Below are positions 43,256-51,371 of a DNA stretch of 58,652 bases, piece by piece. This DNA comes from Paracoccus limosus (GTDB lineage Bacteria > Pseudomonadota > Alphaproteobacteria > Rhodobacterales > Rhodobacteraceae). The DNA is taken from positions 1-58,652 of the forward strand of contig NZ_WMIF01000022.1 of NCBI RefSeq assembly GCF_009711185.1, read 5' to 3'. Position 1 is the first letter of the stretch, and every line of letters starts with the position of its first letter. The position numbers and the translations under genes are program-made. The notes beneath the pieces are model-generated. The model searched no databases, was not told where the DNA came from, and was given only the letters and a program-made list of their open reading frames with translations.

Positions 43256-44421
43256 ACGCGCAACTGCCCGCCACCGGCCTGCGCGTCGCGGTCTTTGGCT
43301 TCGACGTGGCCGAGGCATCGCAGATCCGCCGCATCCGGGCGCTGCGTGCCATCGGCTGTCAGGTCACCTCATTCTGCCAGCGCCGCGAGGGCAGCCCCGA
43401 GTTCACCCCGGAATGGCCGAATGTCGAACTGGGGCTGGTGCGGCATCAGGACATCAAGGGCCGGGCGCTGGGGCTTGGCCATGCCGTGCGCCGGGCGATG
43501 ACGCAATGGCGCGCCCTGGCCGATGCCGATCTGATCATCGCGCGCAATCTGGATCTGGCGCTGATCGCGCTGGCCGCCCGCCGTCTGGCGGCGCTGCGCG
43601 CGGGCAAGCGTCCGGCACCATTGGTCTATGAATGCCTCGACATTCACGACCTGATGACCGCGCCGGGCCGCAAGGGCCAGATCATGCGTCTGGCCGAGCG
43701 GCGGGTGCTGGCCAATGCCGCGCTGGTCACCGTGTCCTCGCCCGGCTTTACCGAGAATTACTTCCGCCCGGTGCAGGGCTATCAAGGCCCGGTGGCGCTG
43801 GTGGAAAACAAGCTTTGGCTGGACCCGGCGCTGCATCTGCTGCGCCCGCAGCCTGCGCCGCGCCCGGACCGGCCGATCACCATCGGTCTCGTCGGCTCGA
43901 TCCGCTGTCAGGCCTCGGTCGAACTGCTGCTGCGCACCGCCGATCTGATGGGCGACCGCCTGCAAGTCCGCTTTTCCGGCGCGCTGCATGACCATGCACT
44001 GAAGGATTTCCACGCCGAACTGGCCCGGCGCCCGAACGCCGTCTGGACCGGCGCCTATGCCTATCCGACCGGCCTGCCCGAGGCCTATGCCGCCTGTGAT
44101 CTGGTCTGGGCGCAGGACATGTGGCAGCGCGGCACCAATTCGGACTGGCTGCTGCCGAACCGCATCTATGAGGCCAGCTGGTGCGGCTGCCCCTCGGTCG
44201 CGCTGGACAGCACCCAGACCGGCAAGCGCATCCGCGAGGCCGGCATCGGCTGGACCATCGCCGCACCGGAACCGCAGTTGCTGGCCGATCTTCTGGACCG
44301 CCTGCCCGTCCCGGCGCTGACCGAGGCGCGCGCGCGGCTGCTGGCCCGTCCCGCGGATGATTTTGTGCAGTCGCCGGCCGATCTGTTGCCGATGCTGGCG
44401 CCCGCGCTGCTGGGGCGCTGA
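43252..44421 (+). CDS. family-4-like glycosyltransferase, ExoL-like
   Basis: A 389-residue GT-B type enzyme with N-terminal RVAVFGFDVAEASQIRRIRAL and the nucleotide-sugar region PITIGLVGSIRCQASVELLLR, followed by WLLPNRIYEASWCGCPSVALDS. It most resembles succinoglycan ExoL. It is the last gene of the exo unit; flippase and polymerase genes are not in the window. Confidence 0.82.
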   Translation: MNAQLPATGLRVAVFGFDVAEASQIRRIRALRAIGCQVTSFCQRREGSPEFTPEWPNVELGLVRHQDIKGRALGLGHAVRRAMTQWRALADADLIIARNLDLALIALAARRLAALRAGKRPAPLVYECLDIHDLMTAPGRKGQIMRLAERRVLANAALVTVSSPGFTENYFRPVQGYQGPVALVENKLWLDPALHLLRPQPAPRPDRPITIGLVGSIRCQASVELLLRTADLMGDRLQVRFSGALHDHALKDFHAELARRPNAVWTGAYAYPTGLPEAYAACDLVWAQDMWQRGTNSDWLLPNRIYEASWCGCPSVALDSTQTGKRIREAGIGWTIAAPEPQLLADLLDRLPVPALTEARARLLARPADDFVQSPADLLPMLAPALLGR

Positions 44422-44493
44422 GGCTTTGCCCTTGGCGGCTGCGCCTGCTATCCCCTGAGTCCCGGATGCGTCCCGAACCGGCAGGAGTGAATC

Positions 44494-45309
44494 ATGCGGC
44501 AATATCTTGATGCCTTGCGCACAGTGCTGACCGAGGGCAGCCACTCGACCGACCGCACCGGCACCGGCACCATCTCGCATTTCGGGATGCAAAGCCGCTA
44601 TTCGCTGGATCAGGGTTTTCCGCTGGTCACCACCAAGAAGCTGCACCTGAAATCCATCGTGCATGAGCTGCTGTGGTTTTTGTCGGGCGACACCAATATC
44701 GCCTATCTGAAACAGAATGGCGTCAGCATCTGGGACGAATGGGCCGATGATAACGGCGACCTTGGCCCGGTCTATGGCCATCAATGGCGCCACTGGCCGC
44801 GCCTGCGTGAAGAGAATGGCCGCGTCATCGTGGGCGAGTTGGACCAGATCGCCGAACTGGAACGCCGCATCCGCGAGACCCCGGATTCGCGGCGGCTGAT
44901 CGTCTCGGCCTGGAACCCCGCTGAGGTCGACCGGATGGCGCTGCCGCCCTGCCATACGCTGTGGCAGGTGCGGGTACAGAACGGGCGTCTGTCGCTGCAG
45001 CTTTACCAGCGCTCGGCCGACATGTTTCTGGGCGTGCCCTTCAACATCGCCTCCTATGCGCTGCTGACGCATATGTTGGCGCATGTGACCGGCTACGCAC
45101 CGGGCGATTTCATCCATACCATGGGCGATGCGCATATCTATCTGAACCATCTGGAACAGGTCGAAACCCAGCTTGCGCGCCAACCCCGCGCCCTGCCCCG
45201 GCTGCGCATCACCCGCGACGTGAGCTCGATCTTTGATTTCCGCTTCGAGGATTTCGAGTTTCTGAATTACGACCCCGCCCCCACGATCAAGGCACCGGTG
45301 GCGGTATGA
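44494..45309 (+). CDS. thyA: thymidylate synthase
   Basis: A 271-residue enzyme that methylates dUMP to dTMP using methylene-tetrahydrofolate. Catalytic Cys153 is in [17 protein letters not shown] (20-26) and [21 protein letters not shown] form the folate and nucleotide sites. AGGAG precedes the ATG. It overlaps folA by 4 bp, linking dTMP production with regeneration of tetrahydrofolate. Confidence 0.97.
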   Translation: MRQYLDALRTVLTEGSHSTDRTGTGTISHFGMQSRYSLDQGFPLVTTKKLHLKSIVHELLWFLSGDTNIAYLKQNGVSIWDEWADDNGDLGPVYGHQWRHWPRLREENGRVIVGELDQIAELERRIRETPDSRRLIVSAWNPAEVDRMALPPCHTLWQVRVQNGRLSLQLYQRSADMFLGVPFNIASYALLTHMLAHVTGYAPGDFIHTMGDAHIYLNHLEQVETQLARQPRALPRLRITRDVSSIFDFRFEDFEFLNYDPAPTIKAPVAV

Positions 45310-45794
45310 TCTCGCTGGTGGTGGCACGCGCGCGCAATGGCGCCATCGGTCGGGACATGACCATTCCATGGCACCTCCCCGAGGATCTGCGCCTGTTCCA
45401 GCGCGAGACCTTGGGCAGCGCCGTCATCATGGGCCGGCGCACATGGGACAGCCTGCCGTTCAAGCCGCTGAAGAACCGGCTGAACATCGTGGTGTCACGC
45501 GACACCGGGCTGGCCGAGCATGTCGCGCCGAGCGTGGCCGAGGCGATCACGCTGGCACAGGCGCAGGGTTATACCCGGATTTCGGGCATCGGCGGACAGG
45601 CGATCTATCGCGACATGCTGCCGCTGAGCGATCGGCTGCTGGTGACCGAGGTCGATCTTGATATCGAGGGTGCGGACGCCTTCTTTCCGGCCTTCGACGA
45701 AAGCGACTGGCTGGAACTGACACGCCGCCCGCTGACGGGCGGCGCCGAGGGGACGCCTGCGGCGACCTATCGCGAACTGGTGCGGCGCCGTTAA
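45306..45794 (+). CDS. folA: dihydrofolate reductase
   Basis: A 162-residue NADPH-dependent reductase of dihydrofolate. Signatures are [23 protein letters not shown] (active-site acidic residue in PEDL), [10 protein letters not shown] and [13 protein letters not shown]. Coupled to thyA. Its stop shares TTAA with the convergent bdh stop. Confidence 0.97.
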   Translation: MISLVVARARNGAIGRDMTIPWHLPEDLRLFQRETLGSAVIMGRRTWDSLPFKPLKNRLNIVVSRDTGLAEHVAPSVAEAITLAQAQGYTRISGIGGQAIYRDMLPLSDRLLVTEVDLDIEGADAFFPAFDESDWLELTRRPLTGGAEGTPAATYRELVRRR

Positions 45795-46573
45795 AGCGCC
45801 GTCCAGCCGCCGTCGACCGAGATGGTCGTGCCGGTGATCTGATCCGCTGCCGGCGAGCACAGGAACACCGTGGTGCCGCCGATCTGCTCGACTGTCGCGA
45901 ACTCGCGCGAGGGCTGGCGGTCCAGCATCACCTTCTTGATGACCTCGTCGCGGCCCATGTTGTGAGTCTTCATCTGATCAGGGATCTGCGCCTCGACCAG
46001 GGGCGTCAGCACATAGCCCGGACAGATGGCATTGGCGGTGATCTTTTCCTCGGCGGTTTCCAGCGCGGTGACCTTGGTAAAGCCCACCACGCCATGCTTG
46101 GCCGCGACATAGGCCGATTTGAACGGGCTGGCGGTCAGGCCATGCGCCGAGGCGATGTTGACGATGCGGCCCCAGCCGGCCTTGCGCATCATCGGCAACG
46201 CCGCCGCCGTGGTGTGGAAGGCCGAGCTGAGGTTGATCGCGATGATCGCGTTCCATTTGTCGACCGGGAATTCATCGATCGGCGCGACATGCTGGATCCC
46301 GGCGTTGTTCACCAGAATATCGCATTGCCCGGCCTTTTCGATCAGCGCGCGGCACTCCTCGCCCTTGGACATATCGGCCTGGATATAGCGCACCTTGACG
46401 CCGTGTTCCTTGGCCAGCTTTTCAGCCAGGGCATGGTCCTCATCGCGGTCGGTAAAGCTGTTGATGACCAGATCGGCGCCCGCGCGCGCCAGTTCTTCGG
46501 CGATGCCAAGACCGATGCCCGAGTTCGAGCCGGTCACCACCGCCACCTTGCCTTGCAGGAATTTTTCAAACAT
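45791..46573 (-). CDS. bdhA: 3-hydroxybutyrate dehydrogenase
   Basis: A 260-residue short-chain dehydrogenase that interconverts D-3-hydroxybutyrate and acetoacetate, used in polyhydroxybutyrate turnover. NAD motif TGSNSGIG at 14-21; catalytic Ser142, Tyr155 and Lys159 (SAYVAAKHGVVG). The QHVAPIDEFPVDKW block is typical of this enzyme. GGGAGG precedes the ATG at 46573. Confidence 0.9.
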   Translation of the reverse strand: MFEKFLQGKVAVVTGSNSGIGLGIAEELARAGADLVINSFTDRDEDHALAEKLAKEHGVKVRYIQADMSKGEECRALIEKAGQCDILVNNAGIQHVAPIDEFPVDKWNAIIAINLSSAFHTTAAALPMMRKAGWGRIVNIASAHGLTASPFKSAYVAAKHGVVGFTKVTALETAEEKITANAICPGYVLTPLVEAQIPDQMKTHNMGRDEVIKKVMLDRQPSREFATVEQIGGTTVFLCSPAADQITGTTISVDGGWTAL

Positions 46574-46667
46574 CGCCAACCTCCCGACGTGATCTTGCGC
46601 GCGCAGCATGGGGAATATGACGGGGCGACACAAGGCCCGCGCGCGTGCCCAGCAAGCGGGGCCGCCC

Positions 46668-46711
46668 GCTCACGCCGGGTTCACGAAATGCTCACGCAGG
46701 GCGTCACGCCC
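46668..46711. promoter_or_regulatory. four helically phased TCACG boxes
   Basis: TCACG begins at 46670, 46681, 46692 and 46704, spaced 11, 11 and 12 bp, so all lie on one face of the helix. The first three share a longer G[CT]TCACG unit. An inverted CGTGA lies at 46723. The array is in the divergent region between bdhA and the outer-membrane protein gene and looks like a tandem site for a response regulator of the OmpR/ChvI kind (inference). Confidence 0.55.
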
Positions 46712-46809
46712 GATTGAACCCGCGTGACCGCGCTTGTGATCCCGCCCGGCTTTCCCCTGCGGTGGGGCGGGCCTAAGCGGGGCTACCTTTGAAGAGAAAC
46801 GAGACTCAC

Positions 46810-47394
46810 ATGAAACTCGCAGCCTATGCAGCTATCGCTGTCACCGCAGCCTCGGCAGCCCATGCCGGCGGCTATGTCGCCCCGGTCGTGGAAACGCCCG
46901 TGATCGCCCAGCAACCCGTCGCCCCGGTCACCGATGTCGACTGGTCCGGCTTCTACGCTGGTGGTCAGTGGGGCAAGGGCAATGCCAAGCTGAAATACCA
47001 AGGCGACTCGGCCGACGCCGATTTCGACGCCTTTGGTGTCCACGGCGGCTATCAGAAAGACTTCGGCAAATACGTCCTCGGCGGCGAGCTGTCCTATGAC
47101 CGCGTCGACCCCAAGGACTCGGACAGCAAGGGCGATCTGGTCCGCCTGCGCGCCCGCGCCGGCTATGACCTTGGCCGCGTGATGCCCTACGTCACCCTGG
47201 GCGCCGCGCATCTGAAAGACGACGACCTCTCGGAAACCGGCCTGACCTATGGCATCGGCGCCGACTTCAAGGTCACCGACCGCGTCACCGTGGGTGCGGA
47301 ATATTCGCGCACCAACTTCAAGGATGTGGCGAACGTCGATGGCGCCGATCTGGACACCAATCTGGTGCAGCTGCGCGCCGCCTATCACTTCTGA
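46810..47394 (+). CDS. outer-membrane beta-barrel protein
   Basis: A 194-residue protein with signal peptide 1-17 (ending SAAHA), a Pro/Val-rich linker and an eight-stranded barrel of the opacity/Omp25 type. WSGFYAGGQWGKGNAKLKY starts the barrel and the C-terminus AAYHF ends in the aromatic residue required for outer-membrane insertion. The ATG at 46810 is preferred over a TTG seven codons earlier because the signal peptide begins there. A strong terminator follows directly, typical of an abundant single-gene transcript. Confidence 0.88.
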   Translation: MKLAAYAAIAVTAASAAHAGGYVAPVVETPVIAQQPVAPVTDVDWSGFYAGGQWGKGNAKLKYQGDSADADFDAFGVHGGYQKDFGKYVLGGELSYDRVDPKDSDSKGDLVRLRARAGYDLGRVMPYVTLGAAHLKDDDLSETGLTYGIGADFKVTDRVTVGAEYSRTNFKDVANVDGADLDTNLVQLRAAYHF

Positions 47395-47418
47395 TACGCG
47401 ACCCGATCTTGTCAAAGA

Positions 47419-47445
47419 ACGCCCCCGCATTCCGGGGGCGTTTTT
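47419..47445 (+). terminator. intrinsic terminator of the outer-membrane protein gene
   Basis: ACGCCCCCG (47419-47427), loop CATTC, CGGGGGCGT (47433-47441), then Ts to 47445. Nine perfect pairs. Confidence 0.9.
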
Positions 47446-47473
47446 CTTTGTCTGCAAGGCCTGTCGTGGGGAC

Positions 47474-47502
47474 AAAAAAAAGCGCCCGCACAAGGCGGGC
47501 GC
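47474..47502 (-). terminator. terminator of the minus-strand small RNA
   Basis: GCGCCCGC (47502-47495 on the minus strand), loop CTTGT, GCGGGCGC (47489-47482), then eight Ts (47481-47474). No minus-strand protein gene lies upstream to need it. Confidence 0.88.
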
Positions 47503-47548
47503 AAGTCATGAGGCAGGTTTCATACAGGCAAGAAACCTATCGAGCAGT
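47474..47548 (-). ncRNA. candidate small RNA, about 75 nt, minus strand
   Basis: A -35/-10 pair (47583-47555) predicts a start near 47548 and a perfect terminator ends at 47474. Structure: AGGTTTC/GAAACCT stem (47538-47532 with 47521-47515) around a 10-nt loop, a 12-nt single-stranded linker GCCTCATGACTT, then the terminator stem. UGCCU occurs in the loop and again at the end of stem 1/linker, giving two possible seed regions; the linker's CCUCA could pair with Shine-Dalgarno sequences. No ORF fits inside. I do not recognise the family. Confidence 0.65.
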
Positions 47549-47554
47549 GAGTTA

Positions 47555-47583
47555 TCTATACGCTTTTCCCCCAGAGAGTCCAA
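47555..47583 (-). promoter_or_regulatory. promoter of the minus-strand small RNA
   Basis: TTGGAC (47583-47578), exactly 17 bases, TATAGA (47560-47555). Both hexamers match the housekeeping consensus at five or four of six positions. Confidence 0.65.
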
Positions 47584-47592
47584 CGGGTAAGT

Positions 47593-47621
47593 TTGCACCG
47601 TGGTAAAGCCGCGGTTAATCT
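47593..47621 (+). promoter_or_regulatory. promoter of the YejA-type binding protein gene
   Basis: TTGCAC (47593-47598), 17 bases, TAATCT (47616-47621); start near 47628 and a leader of about 38 nt. The -35 elements of this promoter and the divergent small-RNA promoter are only 9 bp apart. Confidence 0.55.
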
Positions 47622-47665
47622 GACAGGCAACAAACCAAGCGACCCGGAAAACAGGGCCATCGAGC

Positions 47666-49522
47666 ATGCGATTCTACAAATTTGCTAACGATTCCGCGAT
47701 TTGGCGGGCGCTGGCGCTGTGTCTGGGTGTTGCATCCATGCCGCTGGCAAGCCTCGCCGAACCAATGCATGCCATTGCAATGTATGGAGAACCTGCGCTG
47801 GCACCGGGCTTTGACCACCTGCCCTATGCCAATCCGGACGCGCCCAAGGGCGGCACGATTCGACTGGCCGAGTCGGGCAGTTACGATTCGCTCAACCCGT
47901 GGATCCTGATGGGCAACCCGGCATGGCCGCTGTTCACCCAGCCCGGGCTGGTGGCCGAGCCGCTGATGATGCGGTCCCTGGACGAACCCTTCACGCTTTA
48001 CGGCCTTCTAGCCGAAAGCGTCGAGACCGCGCCCGACCGCTCCTGGGTTGAATTCACCCTGCGCCCCGAGGCGCGGTTCTCAGACGGATCACCCGTCACT
48101 ATCGAGGATGTGCTGTGGTCCTATCAGACGCTCGGGACCAAGGGCCATCCGCGCTATACCGCTGTCTGGTCCAAGGTGGCGAAGATGGAGCAGACCGGCC
48201 CGCGCTCGGTGCGCTTTACCTTCAACACGCCCGACCGCGAACTGGCGATGCTGATGGGCATGCGGCCGATCCTGAAAAAGGCGCAATGGCAGGGTCGGGA
48301 TTTCAGCCAATCCAGCCTGATGGCGCCGGTGGGCTCGGGGCCTTATGTCATCGACCGCGTCGATGCCGGGCGTTCAATCACCTTTCGGCGCAACCCCGAT
48401 TACTGGGGCAAGGATTTGCCGTTGAACCGGGGCCTGAACAATCTCGACGTGATCCGCTATGACTATTTCGGCGACAGCTCGACCATGTTCGAGGCCTTCA
48501 AGGCAGGTGAAACCGATGTCTGGCGCGAGCTGATCGCGGCGCGCTGGGACCGCGACTTCACCTTCCCGGCCGTGCGCGAGGGACGCGTGGTCAAGTCCGA
48601 GATCGCAAACGAACGGCCCTCGGGGATCATGGGGCTGGTGATGAACACCCGCAATCCGGTCTTTGCCGATTGGCGGGTGCGGCAGGCGATGATCGAGGCG
48701 TTCAATTTCCGCTTTATCAACCAGACGCTTTCGGGCGGCACCGACCGACGCATCACCAGCTATTTCTCGAACTCGGATCTGGCGATGGAGCCGGGTCCGG
48801 CAACCGGACGCGAGGCCGAGTTGCTCGCGCCTTATGCCGCCGACCTGCCGCCCGGCACGCTCGAAGGCTACAGCCTGCCGCCGGGCGGTCCGCGCGCCGT
48901 CGACCGCGCCAGTATCCGCGCCGCGCTGGACCTGCTGGCGCAGGCGGGATGGACGGTGCAGGACGGCGTATTGAAAAATGCCGCAGGCACGCCTTTCCGT
49001 TTCGAGATCCTGCTGAACCAGGCCGGCAGCGCCATGCGCTCGAACGCCGAGATGCGCCAGATCGTCGATATCTTTGTTGAGACGCTGCGCAATCTGGGCA
49101 TCACGCCGCAGGTGACGCTGCTGGACCCGGCGCAATATGTCGAGCGCACCAACAATTACCAGTTCGACATGACCTGGTATGAGCGCGGGCTGAGCCTGTC
49201 TCCGGGCAATGAGCAGATGCTTTACTGGGGCCATGACGGCGTGACCAAGCCCGGCACCAAGAACTGGATGGGCATGAATTCGCCCGCAGCCGAGGCGATG
49301 ATCGCCGAGATGGGCCACGCCGGCTCGGCCGGGGATTACCGCGCAGCGGTGCGGGCGCTGGACCGCATTCTGACCGCCGGACGCTACGTGATCCCGGTCA
49401 GTTTTTCGCGGGTTTCCCGCTTGGCGCACAGCACCAAGCTGCATTATCCTGAAAAGACACCGCTTTACGGCGACTGGCCCGGATTCATGCCGGAAACCTG
49501 GTGGTATGAGGAAAGGAAGTGA
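47666..49522 (+). CDS. family-5 extracellular solute-binding protein, YejA-like
   Basis: A 618-residue periplasmic peptide/oligopeptide binding protein. Signal peptide about 1-31 (PLASLA before EPMHAIAMYG). ALAPGFDHLPYANPDAPKGGTIRL is characteristic of the YejA branch, which serves microcin C-type and peptide import. The usual permease and ATPase genes (yejB, yejE, yejF) are absent, so this copy is an orphan or feeds a transporter elsewhere. It is followed within 2 bp by an entericidin gene. Confidence 0.9.
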   Translation: MRFYKFANDSAIWRALALCLGVASMPLASLAEPMHAIAMYGEPALAPGFDHLPYANPDAPKGGTIRLAESGSYDSLNPWILMGNPAWPLFTQPGLVAEPLMMRSLDEPFTLYGLLAESVETAPDRSWVEFTLRPEARFSDGSPVTIEDVLWSYQTLGTKGHPRYTAVWSKVAKMEQTGPRSVRFTFNTPDRELAMLMGMRPILKKAQWQGRDFSQSSLMAPVGSGPYVIDRVDAGRSITFRRNPDYWGKDLPLNRGLNNLDVIRYDYFGDSSTMFEAFKAGETDVWRELIAARWDRDFTFPAVREGRVVKSEIANERPSGIMGLVMNTRNPVFADWRVRQAMIEAFNFRFINQTLSGGTDRRITSYFSNSDLAMEPGPATGREAELLAPYAADLPPGTLEGYSLPPGGPRAVDRASIRAALDLLAQAGWTVQDGVLKNAAGTPFRFEILLNQAGSAMRSNAEMRQIVDIFVETLRNLGITPQVTLLDPAQYVERTNNYQFDMTWYERGLSLSPGNEQMLYWGHDGVTKPGTKNWMGMNSPAAEAMIAEMGHAGSAGDYRAAVRALDRILTAGRYVIPVSFSRVSRLAHSTKLHYPEKTPLYGDWPGFMPETWWYEERK

Positions 49523-49524
49523 AC

Positions 49525-49653
49525 GTGATCAAGATCGCAACCCTTGCAGCAATTCTGGCGTTGGCTGGCTGCAATACCGTCGCGGGTGTCGGTGAGGACA
49601 TCTCGGGCGCCTCGCGCATGGTGCAAGGCAATATTGGCGGAGGGGGGTATTGA
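49525..49653 (+). CDS. entericidin EcnA/B-family small lipoprotein
   Basis: A 42-residue lipoprotein encoded from GTG at 49525: MIKIATLAAILALAGC then NTVAGVGEDISGASRM, the entericidin pattern. The lipobox is LAGC. AGGA lies seven bases upstream, inside the end of the preceding gene. A GTG at 49519 would overlap the preceding stop. Entericidins are small stress-induced membrane lipoproteins, some proposed as toxin/antidote pairs. The TGA overlaps the next ATG (TGATG). Confidence 0.85.
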   Translation: MIKIATLAAILALAGCNTVAGVGEDISGASRMVQGNIGGGGY

Positions 49654-50006
49654 TGCGCTGGAGCAACGTTCAGGCCAATTGGTCGGCCTTCTATGACGCG
49701 ATCACCGAGAAATGGCCCGAGGCCGATGAGGATGAACTGGACGAGATCGACGGCGACCAGCGCGCCTTCATCAAATATATCTCGGAAGTGACCGGGCAGG
49801 AGATCGCCGAGACCAAGGACGAGATCCGCGAATGGCTGGCCGGCGAGATCCCCTCGGACGTGGTGATGGACCCGGTGCATGACGGCCATTCCATCGCGCT
49901 TTCGGCGAAATATGTCGGTGAGGGCGAGGATGAATATGACGATGACGCGCGCTTTGGCGATGACGACGAGATCGAAGGCGATGGCGATCTGAACGATCCG
50001 CGCTGA
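49653..50006 (+). CDS. CsbD-like stress protein with acidic tail
   Basis: A 117-residue acidic protein. Residues 3-70 (SNVQANWSAFYDAITEKWPEADEDELDEIDGDQRAFIKYISEVTG) follow the spacing of CsbD-type proteins (NW..F...I.EKW...DELD.I.G), though weakly. The last 30 residues are almost all Asp, Glu and Gly. GGAGGGGGG precedes the ATG, which overlaps the entericidin stop. CsbD proteins accumulate under general or osmotic stress; the assignment is tentative. Confidence 0.6.
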   Translation: MRWSNVQANWSAFYDAITEKWPEADEDELDEIDGDQRAFIKYISEVTGQEIAETKDEIREWLAGEIPSDVVMDPVHDGHSIALSAKYVGEGEDEYDDDARFGDDDEIEGDGDLNDPR

Positions 50007-50022
50007 CGGCGGGCCTTGGCGC

Positions 50023-50107
50023 GGGGGCTTTGCCCCCACGCTTTCCCGCCCCCCTCGACGGGGGCCGGAAAGCGTTCCCCCAGGATATTTTCACACGAAA
50101 GAAGGCG
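50023..50107. repeat. structured intergenic repeat, copy 1
   Basis: GGGGGC-TTT-GCCCCC hairpin (50023-50037), then an outer stem ACGCTTTCC (50038-50046) with GGAAAGCGT (50067-50075) enclosing CCCCC-TCGAC-GGGGG (50050-50064), then CCCCCAGGATATTT and CACGAAAGAA. The layout is shared with 52530-52607. It lies between convergent genes and could stop transcription from both sides. Confidence 0.85.
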
Positions 50108-50139
50108 CGGCCGGTTCGGGCGCCGTTAGAGCCCCCGGC

Positions 50140-50925
50140 TCAGGCTTCGAGCACGGCCCAGACCGGGACGTGATCGCTGGGCTTGTCCTTGGCGCGCTCG
50201 TCGCGGTCGATGCCCAGATCGACCAGGAGGTCGGCGGCCTGCGGTGACAACAGGATATGGTCGATGCGGATGCCATTGTCGCGCTGCCATGCGCCAGCCT
50301 GATAGTCCCAGAAGGTAAAGGGGCCGCGCAGGCTGTCGGGATGGCGCAGCCGGATCGCATCCACCCAACCATCATTCAGGATGCGGCGGAAGGCGGCGCG
50401 GCTTTCGGGCTGAAACAGCGCGTCGTCGCGCCACTTTTCGGGATGGGCGGCGTCGCGCGGTTCGGGGATGACGTTGTAATCGCCCATCATCACCACCGGC
50501 AGCTCGCTGTCGCGCAGGCTGCGGGCATGGTTGCGCAGCCGCTCCATCCAGGCCAGTTTGTAGTCGAATTTCGGCCCCGGCTGCGGGTTGCCATTGGGCA
50601 GGTAGAGGCCGGCGATGCGGACGGCGCGTTCGCCCACCACCGTCGCCTCGATATAGCGGGCCTGTTCGTCGCTGCCGTCGCCCGGCAGGCCGCGCATCAT
50701 GTCCTCAAGCGGGTATTTCGACAGGATGGCGACGCCGTTGAAGCTTTTCTGGCCATGGGTGGCGATATTGTAGCCCAGATCGGCGATCGGCTCATGCGGG
50801 AAGGCCTCGTCCTGGGTCTTGATCTCTTGCAGGACCACGACATCGGGCTGCGCCTCGGCCAGCCAGCCGGTCAGGGTTTCGATACGGGCACGGATGCCGT
50901 TGATGTTGAATGTCGCGATCTTCAT
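50140..50925 (-). CDS. xthA: exodeoxyribonuclease III (AP endonuclease)
   Basis: A 261-residue Mg-dependent exonuclease and abasic-site endonuclease for base excision repair. KIATFNINGIRARIETL at the start, LQEIKTQDEAFP (metal Glu), MMGDYNVIPEPRDAAHPEKWRDDALF (Asp, Asn) and the C-terminal SDHVPVWAVLE (catalytic Asp-His) are all in place. The ATG at 50925 has no clear Shine-Dalgarno. Confidence 0.95.
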   Translation of the reverse strand: MKIATFNINGIRARIETLTGWLAEAQPDVVVLQEIKTQDEAFPHEPIADLGYNIATHGQKSFNGVAILSKYPLEDMMRGLPGDGSDEQARYIEATVVGERAVRIAGLYLPNGNPQPGPKFDYKLAWMERLRNHARSLRDSELPVVMMGDYNVIPEPRDAAHPEKWRDDALFQPESRAAFRRILNDGWVDAIRLRHPDSLRGPFTFWDYQAGAWQRDNGIRIDHILLSPQAADLLVDLGIDRDERAKDKPSDHVPVWAVLEA

Positions 50926-50963
50926 GGGCGGCAAGTTAGCCGCCCCGCCGGGCCAAGGCCAGA

Positions 50964-51299
50964 TCAGATCGAGAAAGAGGTGCCGCAGCCGCAGGACGAG
51001 GTGGCGTTCGGGTTCTCGATGGTGAAGCGCGCGCCGATGAGCTCGTCGCTGAAATCGATCACCGCCCCGGCCAGAAAGGGCAGCGAGACCGGATCGACCA
51101 GCACCGTCTGGCCGGCGCCGCTAAGCCGCAGATCGTCCTCGGCCGGCTCATCCAGACGGATGTCATATTGAAAGCCCGAGCAGCCGCCGCCGGCCACCGC
51201 CACGCGCAACGGCCGCGCCGGGCCATCGGCATTGATTTCAGCCAAGCGTGCAAAGGCGCGTTCGGTCACCTTCGGGGGCAGGTTCAGGGCGTTGTTCAT
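50964..51299 (-). CDS. erpA: A-type iron-sulfur cluster carrier (ErpA/IscA family)
   Basis: A 111-residue Fe-S carrier with the three conserved cysteines: Cys40 in GGGCSGFQY, and Cys103 and Cys105 in the C-terminal SSCGCGTSFSI. ErpA is the closest in style; IscA and SufA are related alternatives. It is divergent from dgt and 38 bp upstream of xthA in the same direction. Confidence 0.9.
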   Translation of the reverse strand: MNNALNLPPKVTERAFARLAEINADGPARPLRVAVAGGGCSGFQYDIRLDEPAEDDLRLSGAGQTVLVDPVSLPFLAGAVIDFSDELIGARFTIENPNATSSCGCGTSFSI

Positions 51300-51371
51300 G
51301 GGGCGTTCCGGTTTTCGTCGTCTGGTGCTGAATATAGGGTTCCAGCCGAGACCTCGCAAGGAAGCGCCCCC

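Noticed and set aside
43369..45369. 666-residue minus-strand ORF opposite the ExoL-like gene and thyA
   Set aside because: Shadow frame across two real genes; no domain or start signal.
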